Part shown: piece after piece, positions 6,359 through 11,418 of the stretch
Position numbering within the stretch: position 1 is the stretch's first letter
Layout: each line of letters opens with the position of its first letter
Origin: DATMNI01 sp035570275
GTDB lineage: Bacteria; Acidobacteriota; Terriglobia; Bryobacterales; Bryobacteraceae
DNA length: 13,397 nt
Assembly (NCBI GenBank): GCA_035570275.1
Contig: DATMNI010000130.1
Span: 1 to 13,397 of the forward strand
Reading direction: 5' to 3'
Program-made: the position numbers and the translations under genes
Notes under the pieces: model-generated
The model's database searches: none
Told to the model about the DNA's origin: nothing
Seen by the model: the letters and a program-made list of their open reading frames with translations, nothing else

Positions 6359-6643
6359 ATGGAGATTCAATTTACAACTCAAATCTTCAAAGAGGGCCGA
6401 TCCTACGTAGCGCACACCCAGGAACTGGATGTCTCCTCGTGTGGGGGCACCAAGGAGAAAGCTCTTTCCAATCTCAAGGAGGCCGTTCGTCTCTTCCTGG
6501 AGGAAGCCGACAAGATGGGCACCCTGGACCAGATCCTTGAAGAAGCGGGTTTTTTGAAGCGCAGAAACAGACTAGAGGGTCCAAAGTTTATTGGCACCCA
6601 AAAAGTTTCACTGCCCCTGCGCCCGGTGAATGCCAAAGCTTAG
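6359..6643 (+). CDS. hicB: HicB-family antitoxin
   Basis: A 94-residue protein with the HicB partial RNase-H-like fold: MEIQFTTQIFKEGRSYVAHTQELDVSSCGGTKEKAL, then the NLKEAVRLFLEEA helix. In this family that fold binds and inhibits the HicA RNase. The C-terminal tail (about residues 65-94, KRRNRLEGPKFIGTQKVSLP) shows no evident ribbon-helix-helix or helix-turn-helix domain, unlike longer HicB proteins. It overlaps hicA by 14 bp and comes first, so antitoxin would be made before toxin. The 98-base gap upstream contains a palindrome but no strong promoter box, and the Shine-Dalgarno sequence is weak. By eye it is somewhat less GC-rich than its neighbours, in keeping with a mobile toxin-antitoxin module. 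Confidence 0.85.
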   Translation: MEIQFTTQIFKEGRSYVAHTQELDVSSCGGTKEKALSNLKEAVRLFLEEADKMGTLDQILEEAGFLKRRNRLEGPKFIGTQKVSLPLRPVNAKA

Positions 6644-6857
6644 CCCCGTTTCCTACAAGCAACTAGCGCGGGTGTTCGAGGCGGATGGCTTCCGTTGCGT
6701 CCGGGAAGAGGGCGATCACATGGTTTTTACCAAACCTGGGTGCCCTAGGCCGGTCGTCATTCCTAAGTACGCGTCCGTCCCGGTCTTCGTCATCAAGAAC
6801 AATCTGAGAACGGCAACCATGAGCCGCGACCGCTACTTCGGACTGCTGACGAAATGA
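6630..6857 (+). CDS. hicA: HicA-family mRNA interferase toxin
   Basis: A 75-residue HicA/YcfA-type toxin with a double-stranded-RNA-binding-like fold that cleaves mRNA and stops translation unless bound by HicB. It shows the full family pattern: SYKQLARVFEADGFRCVREEGDHMVF with the catalytic His (H30) in GDH, then RPVVIPKY and the NLRTATMSRDRYFGLL C-terminal helix. The length is typical and no residue appears lost, so it is probably active. It starts inside the end of hicB (14-bp overlap), consistent with translational coupling. It sits between two sugar-metabolism units and has no evident link to them. Confidence 0.88.
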   Translation: MPKLSPVSYKQLARVFEADGFRCVREEGDHMVFTKPGCPRPVVIPKYASVPVFVIKNNLRTATMSRDRYFGLLTK

Positions 6858-6873
6858 GTTTGCGGTTCGTGGT

Positions 6874-6903
6874 TTGACAAGGAGCCGATTTTTGATGTAG
6901 CCT
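6874..6903 (+). promoter_or_regulatory. Probable promoter of the isomerase-oxidoreductase-DUF1080 operon
   Basis: A perfect -35 TTGACA (6874-6879) is followed after 18 bases by TAGCCT (6898-6903), a TAnnnT-type -10. The LacI-type palindrome begins 8 bases after the -10 and would cover the transcription start. The start codon at 6941 lies about 30 bases further on. Confidence 0.5.
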
Positions 6904-6911
6904 CGAACAGC

Positions 6912-6925
6912 TTGAAGCGTTTCAA
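6912..6925. promoter_or_regulatory. LacI-family operator TTGAAGCGTTTCAA
   Basis: TTGAA-GCGT-TTCAA is a 14-bp inverted repeat with a central CG, the layout of LacI/GalR operators, where the hinge helices wedge into the central CpG. It differs by one base from 11230-11243. It lies over the likely transcription start of the sugar operon, so binding would repress. The likely ligand is the regulator at 10109-11137, which has the hinge leucine (L54 in ARSLKT). Confidence 0.75.
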
Positions 6926-6940
6926 ACTCGAAGGAATCCT

Positions 6941-7993
6941 ATGAGCTCTGCATCTACCCACGCGTATCCCAAGCTGCATAACGCGATGTGGCCGGGGCTG
7001 GTCGGCAAGGGCCCGGACTCGGAGCCGCCGATCGATCTGGAAACCATGCTGAACCTCACCGCCGCCGCCGCAGTGGATGGGGCGCGGTTCGACGGCGTCG
7101 ATCTGTTCCTCACCTCGCCGCACACCGACATCGATTCGTCCGACGACGACTTGGTGCGCCTGGCCGACAACCTGGCGTCGAAAGATCTGCATGCGGGATC
7201 TCTGGTAGCTCCAGTCTGGCCGCCCACCGGGGGCGGCTCCGCCATGGGCACCGACGAAGAACGCGCGGCGTTTCTGACCCAGGTAAGGAAGAGCTGCCGC
7301 ATCGGCCGCAAACTGCGCGATCTGGGTATCCGCCAGTCGGGCATCGTTCGCATCGATTCGGCCGCGGGCGCGGGAGATTGGGCCAAGGATCCCCAGGCCA
7401 ATACCAAGCGCATCGCGGAGACGTTCAGCCAGGCCTGCACGATCGCGGAAGATTTCGGCGAACGCCTGGCGGCTGAGGGCGAGATCTGCTGGGCCGGCAT
7501 GCACAGTTGGCGCCACAACGTGCAATTGATGGAAATGGTGAACCGCCCGCAGACCCTGGGTTTCCAGGCCGATATGGCGCACACTATGCTCTTCACCATG
7601 GGTTACAACGCGCCCGAGGACGCGTTGCTGCCGACCGATTTCGACTGGTCCAGAGGAGACGAACTGGCCGCCGCCTATCGCAAAATGGCCAGTGCGCTGC
7701 GCCCCTGGACGTTGGATTTCCACGTGGCTCAGAACGACGGCACCGTCAAAGGGTCGGGCTCTCACGACAAGACCGGCAGGCACTGCCAGCCGCTGGACCC
7801 TAACGGCAAGCTCGATATCGTTCGCGACGCGGGCGCATGGATGCGCGGCGACGATGGCCAGCCCACCCGCGCCTTCGCGCACATCTGCTGGGACGGCTGC
7901 ATGTTCCCCAACGCCGTGATGCTTCGCCAAGAGACCTGGAACGACGTGCTCCGGGTGATGATCGCGGTACGTAACGCCCACGGGTGGAATTAG
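6941..7993 (+). CDS. Sugar phosphate isomerase/epimerase-like TIM barrel protein
   Basis: A 350-residue cytoplasmic protein resembling the xylose isomerase-like TIM barrel (AP endonuclease 2) superfamily, whose members interconvert keto and aldo sugars or epimerise them with a divalent metal. Putative metal-site residues are E181 (EGEICWAGMHSW), D211 and H214 (FQADMAHTML) and H261 (LDFHVAQNDG), with a conserved-looking WDGCMFPN near the end. There is no signal peptide. The ATG at 6941 follows AAGGAA (6931-6936). It is the first gene of a three-gene operon with a GFO/IDH/MocA oxidoreductase (41-base gap) and a DUF1080 protein, a grouping seen in 3-keto-sugar and inositol-like catabolism. The fold call is by motif and context; the substrate is unknown. 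Confidence 0.75.
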   Translation: MSSASTHAYPKLHNAMWPGLVGKGPDSEPPIDLETMLNLTAAAAVDGARFDGVDLFLTSPHTDIDSSDDDLVRLADNLASKDLHAGSLVAPVWPPTGGGSAMGTDEERAAFLTQVRKSCRIGRKLRDLGIRQSGIVRIDSAAGAGDWAKDPQANTKRIAETFSQACTIAEDFGERLAAEGEICWAGMHSWRHNVQLMEMVNRPQTLGFQADMAHTMLFTMGYNAPEDALLPTDFDWSRGDELAAAYRKMASALRPWTLDFHVAQNDGTVKGSGSHDKTGRHCQPLDPNGKLDIVRDAGAWMRGDDGQPTRAFAHICWDGCMFPNAVMLRQETWNDVLRVMIAVRNAHGWN

Positions 7994-8034
7994 CCGATGG
8001 AACTAGCGCTGGGAATCAGCCGGTTGAGGTAGCC

Positions 8035-9186
8035 ATGAGAACAGTGAATATCGGGATGGTCGGGTATGGCTTCATGGGCCGCACCCATTCCAACGCCTTC
8101 CGCACGGTGGTCAACTTCTTCGATCTGCCTTGCCGGCCCGTTCTGAAAACAATCTGCGCACGGAATGCGGAACGTGGCCAGGCTTTTGCCGCCCAGTGGG
8201 GCTATGAGTCGTCGGTCACCGACTGGCGTGCGCTGGTGGAGTCGAAGGACATCGATCTGATCGACATCGCCAGCCCCAACGACACCCACGCCGAGATCGC
8301 CATCGCGGCGGCCAAGGCCGGCAAGATGGTGATGTGCGAGAAGCCCCTGGGCCGCAACGCCGCCGAAGCCGAGGCCATGGTGAACGCCGTGGAAGCGGCC
8401 CGCGTGCCGAATATGGTCTGGTACAACTACCGTCGGGTGCCCGCGGTCACGCTGGCCAAGAACCTGGTCGATGAAGGACGGCTGGGCCGGATCTTCCACT
8501 ATCGCGCCAAGTTTTTGCAGGACTGGACCATCTCGAGCGACCTGCCGCAGGGCGGCGAAGGCCTCTGGCGGCTGGACGTGAGCGTGGCCGGCAGCGGGGT
8601 CACCGGGGACCTGCTGGCGCACAGCATCGACACCGCCATGTGGCTCAACGGCCCCATCGACGAAGTATCCGCCCTCACCGAAACCTTCATCAAAAGCCGC
8701 AAGCATAACCTCACCGGCAAGGTGGAGCCGGTGGGCATCGACGATGCCAGCCTGTTTCTGGCGCGGTTTCAGAACGGCTCGCTGGCCACATTCGAAGCCA
8801 CGCGCTACGCCCGCGGGCACAAGGCGCTGTACACGCTGGAAATCAACGGCGAGAATGCCTCCATCATGTGGGACCTGCACGATCTGCACCGGCTGCAGTA
8901 TTACGACCATCGCGATGAAGGCCAGGTCCGGGGCTGGCGTAGCCTTCACATCACCGACCGCGATCATCCGTACATGTCTCACTGGTGGGTGCCGGGGCTG
9001 CAAATCGGGTACGAGCACACGTTCGTACACCAGGCCGCCGACTTCCTGACGGCGGCGTGGGAAGGCAAGAGTCCGCCGCCGACGTTCCGGGACGGTCTGT
9101 TGACTGACGATGTGACCGACGCGGTGCTGGAATCGTCGGCAAAGCGAAGCTGGGTTAAGGTGCGAAGGAGGCAACACGATGCGTAG
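8035..9186 (+). CDS. GFO/IDH/MocA-family NAD(P)-dependent oxidoreductase
   Basis: A 383-residue dehydrogenase with an N-terminal Rossmann fold (IGMVGYGFMGRTH, glycines 10, 12 and 15), the IASPNDTHAEI segment, and E102-K103-P104 with the family's catalytic Lys in MCEKPLGRNA. A conserved GDLLAHSIDTAMW (H196, D199) lies in the C-terminal substrate domain. Members oxidise or reduce hydroxyls on sugars and polyols such as glucose-fructose, inositol and 3-keto-glycosides. I start at ATG 8035, which has TGAGG five bases upstream and begins directly at the Rossmann strand; the GTG at 7984 would overlap the isomerase gene and add unconserved residues. There is no Sec or Tat signal, so it is cytoplasmic. 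It overlaps the next gene by 8 bp. Its likely role is making or consuming a 3-keto sugar. Confidence 0.88.
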   Translation: MRTVNIGMVGYGFMGRTHSNAFRTVVNFFDLPCRPVLKTICARNAERGQAFAAQWGYESSVTDWRALVESKDIDLIDIASPNDTHAEIAIAAAKAGKMVMCEKPLGRNAAEAEAMVNAVEAARVPNMVWYNYRRVPAVTLAKNLVDEGRLGRIFHYRAKFLQDWTISSDLPQGGEGLWRLDVSVAGSGVTGDLLAHSIDTAMWLNGPIDEVSALTETFIKSRKHNLTGKVEPVGIDDASLFLARFQNGSLATFEATRYARGHKALYTLEINGENASIMWDLHDLHRLQYYDHRDEGQVRGWRSLHITDRDHPYMSHWWVPGLQIGYEHTFVHQAADFLTAAWEGKSPPPTFRDGLLTDDVTDAVLESSAKRSWVKVRRRQHDA

Positions 9187-9970
9187 AGCGCGTAACACGG
9201 GCATTCTTGCCTGTGTGGTTTTTCTGGCGGCGGCAGCCGCATGGGCGCAGCAACCGGGTCAACCGCCCGCCGTCCGCGCAGCGCAGGGTGGCCCCGGCGG
9301 CGGACGAGGCAACATGTTCGCCCCGTTGGAGGAGACCGGATTCAAGTCCATCTTCGACGGCCAGAGCCTCAAGGGCTGGGACGGCGACCCGGATTTCTGG
9401 CGTGTGGAGGGCGGAGTCATGATTGGCGAAACCAAGGCCGATCACCAGCCCAAGCAGAATATTTTCTGCATCTGGCGCGGCGGCCAGCCCGCCGATTTCG
9501 AACTGAAACTGGATTACCGAATGACCGGGGCGAACTCTGGTAACAGCGGCGTTCAATACCGCAGCGTGGAACTGCCCGACGTGGCCAAGTGGGTGCTGAA
9601 GGGCTACCAGGCCGATATCGACGCCCAGCAGCAGTACACCGGCCAGATCTACGAAGAGCGCGCCCGCGGCTTTCTGGCGCTGCGCGGCCAGTTTAACTAC
9701 GTCACCGACGGCAAAAAGCCCCAAGTGGTCGGGTCGCTCGGAGACGGCGCGGAGTTGAAGAGCTTCATCAAGGTGGAGGATTGGAACGAGATTCACGTCA
9801 TCGCCCGCGGTAATGTGCTGATCCAACTGATCAACGGCCACGTGATGAGCCAGCTCATCGACGATGACAAGGCCGGGCGTAAGATGGACGGACTCATCGG
9901 CATCCAGCTTCACCGCACCAACGGTCCCATGAAGATTGAATCGCGCCACATTCGCATCAAAGATCTGTAG
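9179..9970 (+). CDS. Exported DUF1080 (3-keto-disaccharide hydrolase family) protein, second copy
   Basis: A 263-residue DUF1080 protein with a Sec signal peptide (MRRARNTGILACVVFLAAAAAWA, cut before Q24) and a Gly/Pro-rich linker. Signatures: SIFDGQSLKGWDG (57-69), FWRVEGGVMIGE (73-84), FELKLDYRMTGANSGNSGVQYRS (107-129), GYQADID (142-148), GQIYEERARGF, EDWNEIHVIARGNVLIQLINGHV, and GLIGIQLH near the end. It belongs to a different subgroup from the 5406-6260 protein: it has GYQADID and the IYEE motif instead of the AGAMYG/PPLVNP block. A perfect AAGGAGG (9165-9171) precedes the ATG, which lies inside the oxidoreductase gene (8-bp overlap), so the two are tightly coupled. It probably hydrolyses a 3-keto-glycoside outside the inner membrane; the exact substrate is unknown. 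Confidence 0.88.
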   Translation: MRRARNTGILACVVFLAAAAAWAQQPGQPPAVRAAQGGPGGGRGNMFAPLEETGFKSIFDGQSLKGWDGDPDFWRVEGGVMIGETKADHQPKQNIFCIWRGGQPADFELKLDYRMTGANSGNSGVQYRSVELPDVAKWVLKGYQADIDAQQQYTGQIYEERARGFLALRGQFNYVTDGKKPQVVGSLGDGAELKSFIKVEDWNEIHVIARGNVLIQLINGHVMSQLIDDDKAGRKMDGLIGIQLHRTNGPMKIESRHIRIKDL

Positions 9971-9983
9971 GCGGCCTGAGAAC

Positions 9984-10004
9984 GGATGCCGGATGCCAGA
10001 TGCC
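9984..10004 (+). repeat. Three tandem 7-bp units (GGATGCC)
   Basis: GGATGCC at 9984-9990, GGATGCC at 9991-9997 and AGATGCC at 9998-10004 lie in the gap after the DUF1080 gene. No function is evident. Confidence 0.7.
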
Positions 10005-10018
10005 GGTGGCGCGCGGCA

Positions 10019-10060
10019 GGCGGATTAACAATCCGCCGCAGATTGACAATCTGCCCCACA
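10019..10060. repeat. Second copy of the right arm of the 5179-5326 element
   Basis: It matches 5282-5323 at 40 of 42 bases. It contains the palindromes GGCGGATTAACAATCCGCC and GCAGATTGACAATCTGC. The opposite arm is absent. Placed 10 to 50 bases past the end of the sugar operon, its hairpins could shield or end the transcript, although no U-run follows. Confidence 0.8.
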
Positions 10061-10075
10061 TAAGCTGAGATTTCA

Positions 10076-10084
10076 TGCTCTAAT
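10076..10084 (+). promoter_or_regulatory. Candidate extended -10 (TGCTCTAAT) for the lacI-type gene
   Basis: TGC-TCTAAT matches the extended -10 pattern at 5 of 6 hexamer bases. A transcript starting about 7 bases downstream would begin near the first ATG, so the message may be leaderless or nearly so; no Shine-Dalgarno sequence precedes either ATG. The TCTAAT hexamer recurs in the second unit at 10099-10104 without the TG. Confidence 0.3.
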
Positions 10085-10118
10085 CTACATGCCAACCGTC
10101 TAATCTACATGCCAACCA
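10079..10118 (+). repeat. 20-bp tandem duplication spanning the lacI start codon
   Basis: Units 10079-10098 and 10099-10118 match at 19 of 20 bases. Each carries TCTAATCTACATGCCAACC, so a TCTAAT box, an ATG and codons 2-3 are duplicated. The first ATG (10089) reads M-P-T-V-stop. The second (10109) opens the real regulator gene. Confidence 0.9.
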
Positions 10119-11137
10119 TCAAGGAAGTCGCCGATCTGGCCGGTGTGGCGGTGGGGACGGTGTCGCATGTCATCAACGGGTCGGTGCCCGTCAGCGAGCC
10201 GCTCCGGCGCAAGGTCCAGGAGGCGATTCGGGAACTCGATTATCACCCCAACCATGTCGCCCGCAGTCTGAAGACCAGCAAGACTCGGACCCTCGGAATC
10301 ATCGTGCCGGACATGACGATCACCTTCTTCCCGCAGGTCATCCGGGGAGCGGAATCGGCGGCTCGCGAGCGCGGTTATTTCCTGATCGCGGTAAATTCCG
10401 ACGAGGATGGCGACCGGCAGAGGGAACTTCTCTCACTGCTGCGGTCGCAGCGGGTGGAAGGGATTCTGCTGGTGATTGCGGCGGCGCCGACGCCCGTGAA
10501 TCAGATCTCCCGCATGATCAGCGCCGGAATGCACCTGGTTTGTCTCGACCGCATCCCGGACCGGGTGCCGGTCGATTCGGTGTCGGTGGAGGATACTTCG
10601 GCGGCCGAGTTGGGCGTGGACCATCTGATTGCGATGGGCCATCGCCGCATTGCGGTCGTCACCGGGCCGCAGACGCTCAAGAACGAGCGGCAGCGGCTGC
10701 TGGGCTACAAACAGTCGCTGCAGCGCGCCGGTCTGGTTCCGGATCAGGAGCTGATTTGGTCCGGAAACAATCGGCCCGAGGATGTCGGTGCGATGTGCCG
10801 GGATCGGCTGCGGGATGCGCGGCCGCGGCCCGAAGCCATCTTCGCCACCAACGGACCAACCGGCTTCGGCGTGTTGCGCGCCTTCCGCGATTGCGGGCTC
10901 GGTACGCCGGAGGACATTGCTTTAGTGACATTCGACGATCTGACGTTCGACGATTTGTTCAAACCCTCGATTACGGCGGTGGTGCAGCCGGCTTACGACA
11001 TCGGTTTCCGGGCAGCGCAGATTCTGTTGCGGCGAATCGAAGGGGGCGCGGCCGGCGAGGACTCGGTGACGGTCCGCTTGCCCGCCAGGCTGCTGGTGCG
11101 CGAATCTTCCGGTCTTCCGCGTGCGAAGCAAGTCTAA
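10109..11137 (+). CDS. LacI/GalR-family transcriptional repressor
   Basis: A 342-residue regulator of standard LacI-family length. Residues 3-24 form the helix-turn-helix (TIKEVADLAGVAVGTVSHVING). Residues 48-56 form the hinge helix NHVARSLKT with the minor-groove leucine L54. Residues about 60-335 are the periplasmic-binding-protein-like sugar sensor (LGIIVPDMT, GILLV, HLVCLDRIP, AELGVDHLIAMGHRRIAVVTGP, ERLLGY-type segment, AIFATNGPTGFGVLRAF, DIALVTFDDL). It binds operator DNA as a dimer and responds to a sugar or derivative. It lies after the isomerase-oxidoreductase-DUF1080 operon and before the receptor gene; both carry near-identical CG-centred palindromes, so it likely controls both. 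No such palindrome is seen before its own gene. The start is ATG 10109; the ATG 20 bases upstream is a duplicated decoy with a stop after four codons. Confidence 0.92.
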   Translation: MPTIKEVADLAGVAVGTVSHVINGSVPVSEPLRRKVQEAIRELDYHPNHVARSLKTSKTRTLGIIVPDMTITFFPQVIRGAESAARERGYFLIAVNSDEDGDRQRELLSLLRSQRVEGILLVIAAAPTPVNQISRMISAGMHLVCLDRIPDRVPVDSVSVEDTSAAELGVDHLIAMGHRRIAVVTGPQTLKNERQRLLGYKQSLQRAGLVPDQELIWSGNNRPEDVGAMCRDRLRDARPRPEAIFATNGPTGFGVLRAFRDCGLGTPEDIALVTFDDLTFDDLFKPSITAVVQPAYDIGFRAAQILLRRIEGGAAGEDSVTVRLPARLLVRESSGLPRAKQV

Positions 11138-11185
11138 AATCCCGCGGTCCGGCAGCCTCTTCCAGTTTTTCGCCTACGATTGGGC

Positions 11186-11214
11186 TTGACAACGGCGGGC
11201 GTCTTATATATTCT
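11186..11214 (+). promoter_or_regulatory. Probable promoter of the TonB-dependent receptor gene
   Basis: A perfect -35 TTGACA (11186-11191) is followed by the AT-rich block TATATATTCT. The -10 could be TATTCT (11209-11214, 17-base spacer) or TATATT (11207-11212, 15-base spacer). The LacI-type palindrome lies 15 bases further on. The mRNA leader would be about 200 bases long. Confidence 0.6.
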
Positions 11215-11229
11215 AAACCCACAAAGCTT

Positions 11230-11243
11230 TTGAATCGTTTCAA
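11230..11243. promoter_or_regulatory. LacI-family operator TTGAATCGTTTCAA
   Basis: A 14-bp near-perfect inverted repeat with a central CG, matching 6912-6925 at 13 of 14 bases. It lies just downstream of the TTGACA/TATTCT promoter, where a bound repressor would block transcription of the receptor gene. Confidence 0.75.
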
Positions 11244-11334
11244 GCGGATGGGGCTATAGGGATGCAAACGACCTTGACGTCGCCGATGTATTCACCGTTT
11301 CGCGCCGTATGCTCCTATTCCGCTTCGCTGCCGC

Positions 11335-11370
11335 TGGGATTTGCTTCCTCGGTGGGATTTGCTTCTTCGG
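11335..11370 (+). repeat. 18-bp tandem duplication in the receptor leader
   Basis: Units 11335-11352 and 11353-11370 match at 17 of 18 bases and share TGGGATTTGCTTC. They lie in the long untranslated region between promoter and receptor start. The gap 11138-11418 otherwise holds the promoter, the operator and a possible 54-codon leader frame (11262-11426). Confidence 0.85.
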
Positions 11371-11418
11371 GCATCTTCCGCCCACAATCACAAACTCGAC
11401 AAGTTTTGGAGGTTGGTC

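Noticed and set aside
6833..7981. 382-codon minus-strand frame opposite the isomerase
   Set aside because: Antisense shadow of the plus-strand operon; it would also run through the TTGACA promoter and operator.
7984..8034. GTG 7984 as the oxidoreductase start
   Set aside because: It overlaps the isomerase stop and has no ribosome site; ATG 8035 has TGAGG and begins at the Rossmann strand.
7990..9204. 404-codon open frame on the minus strand opposite the oxidoreductase
   Set aside because: Typical antisense shadow of a GC-rich gene: Arg/His/Val-rich, no motifs, while the plus strand encodes an intact family member.
10043..10048. TTGACA inside the repeat arm as a -35 for the lacI-type gene
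   Set aside because: It is part of the palindrome GCAGATTGACAATCTGC, no good -10 follows at 15-19 bases, and the nearest -10-like TCTAAT is 30 bases away.
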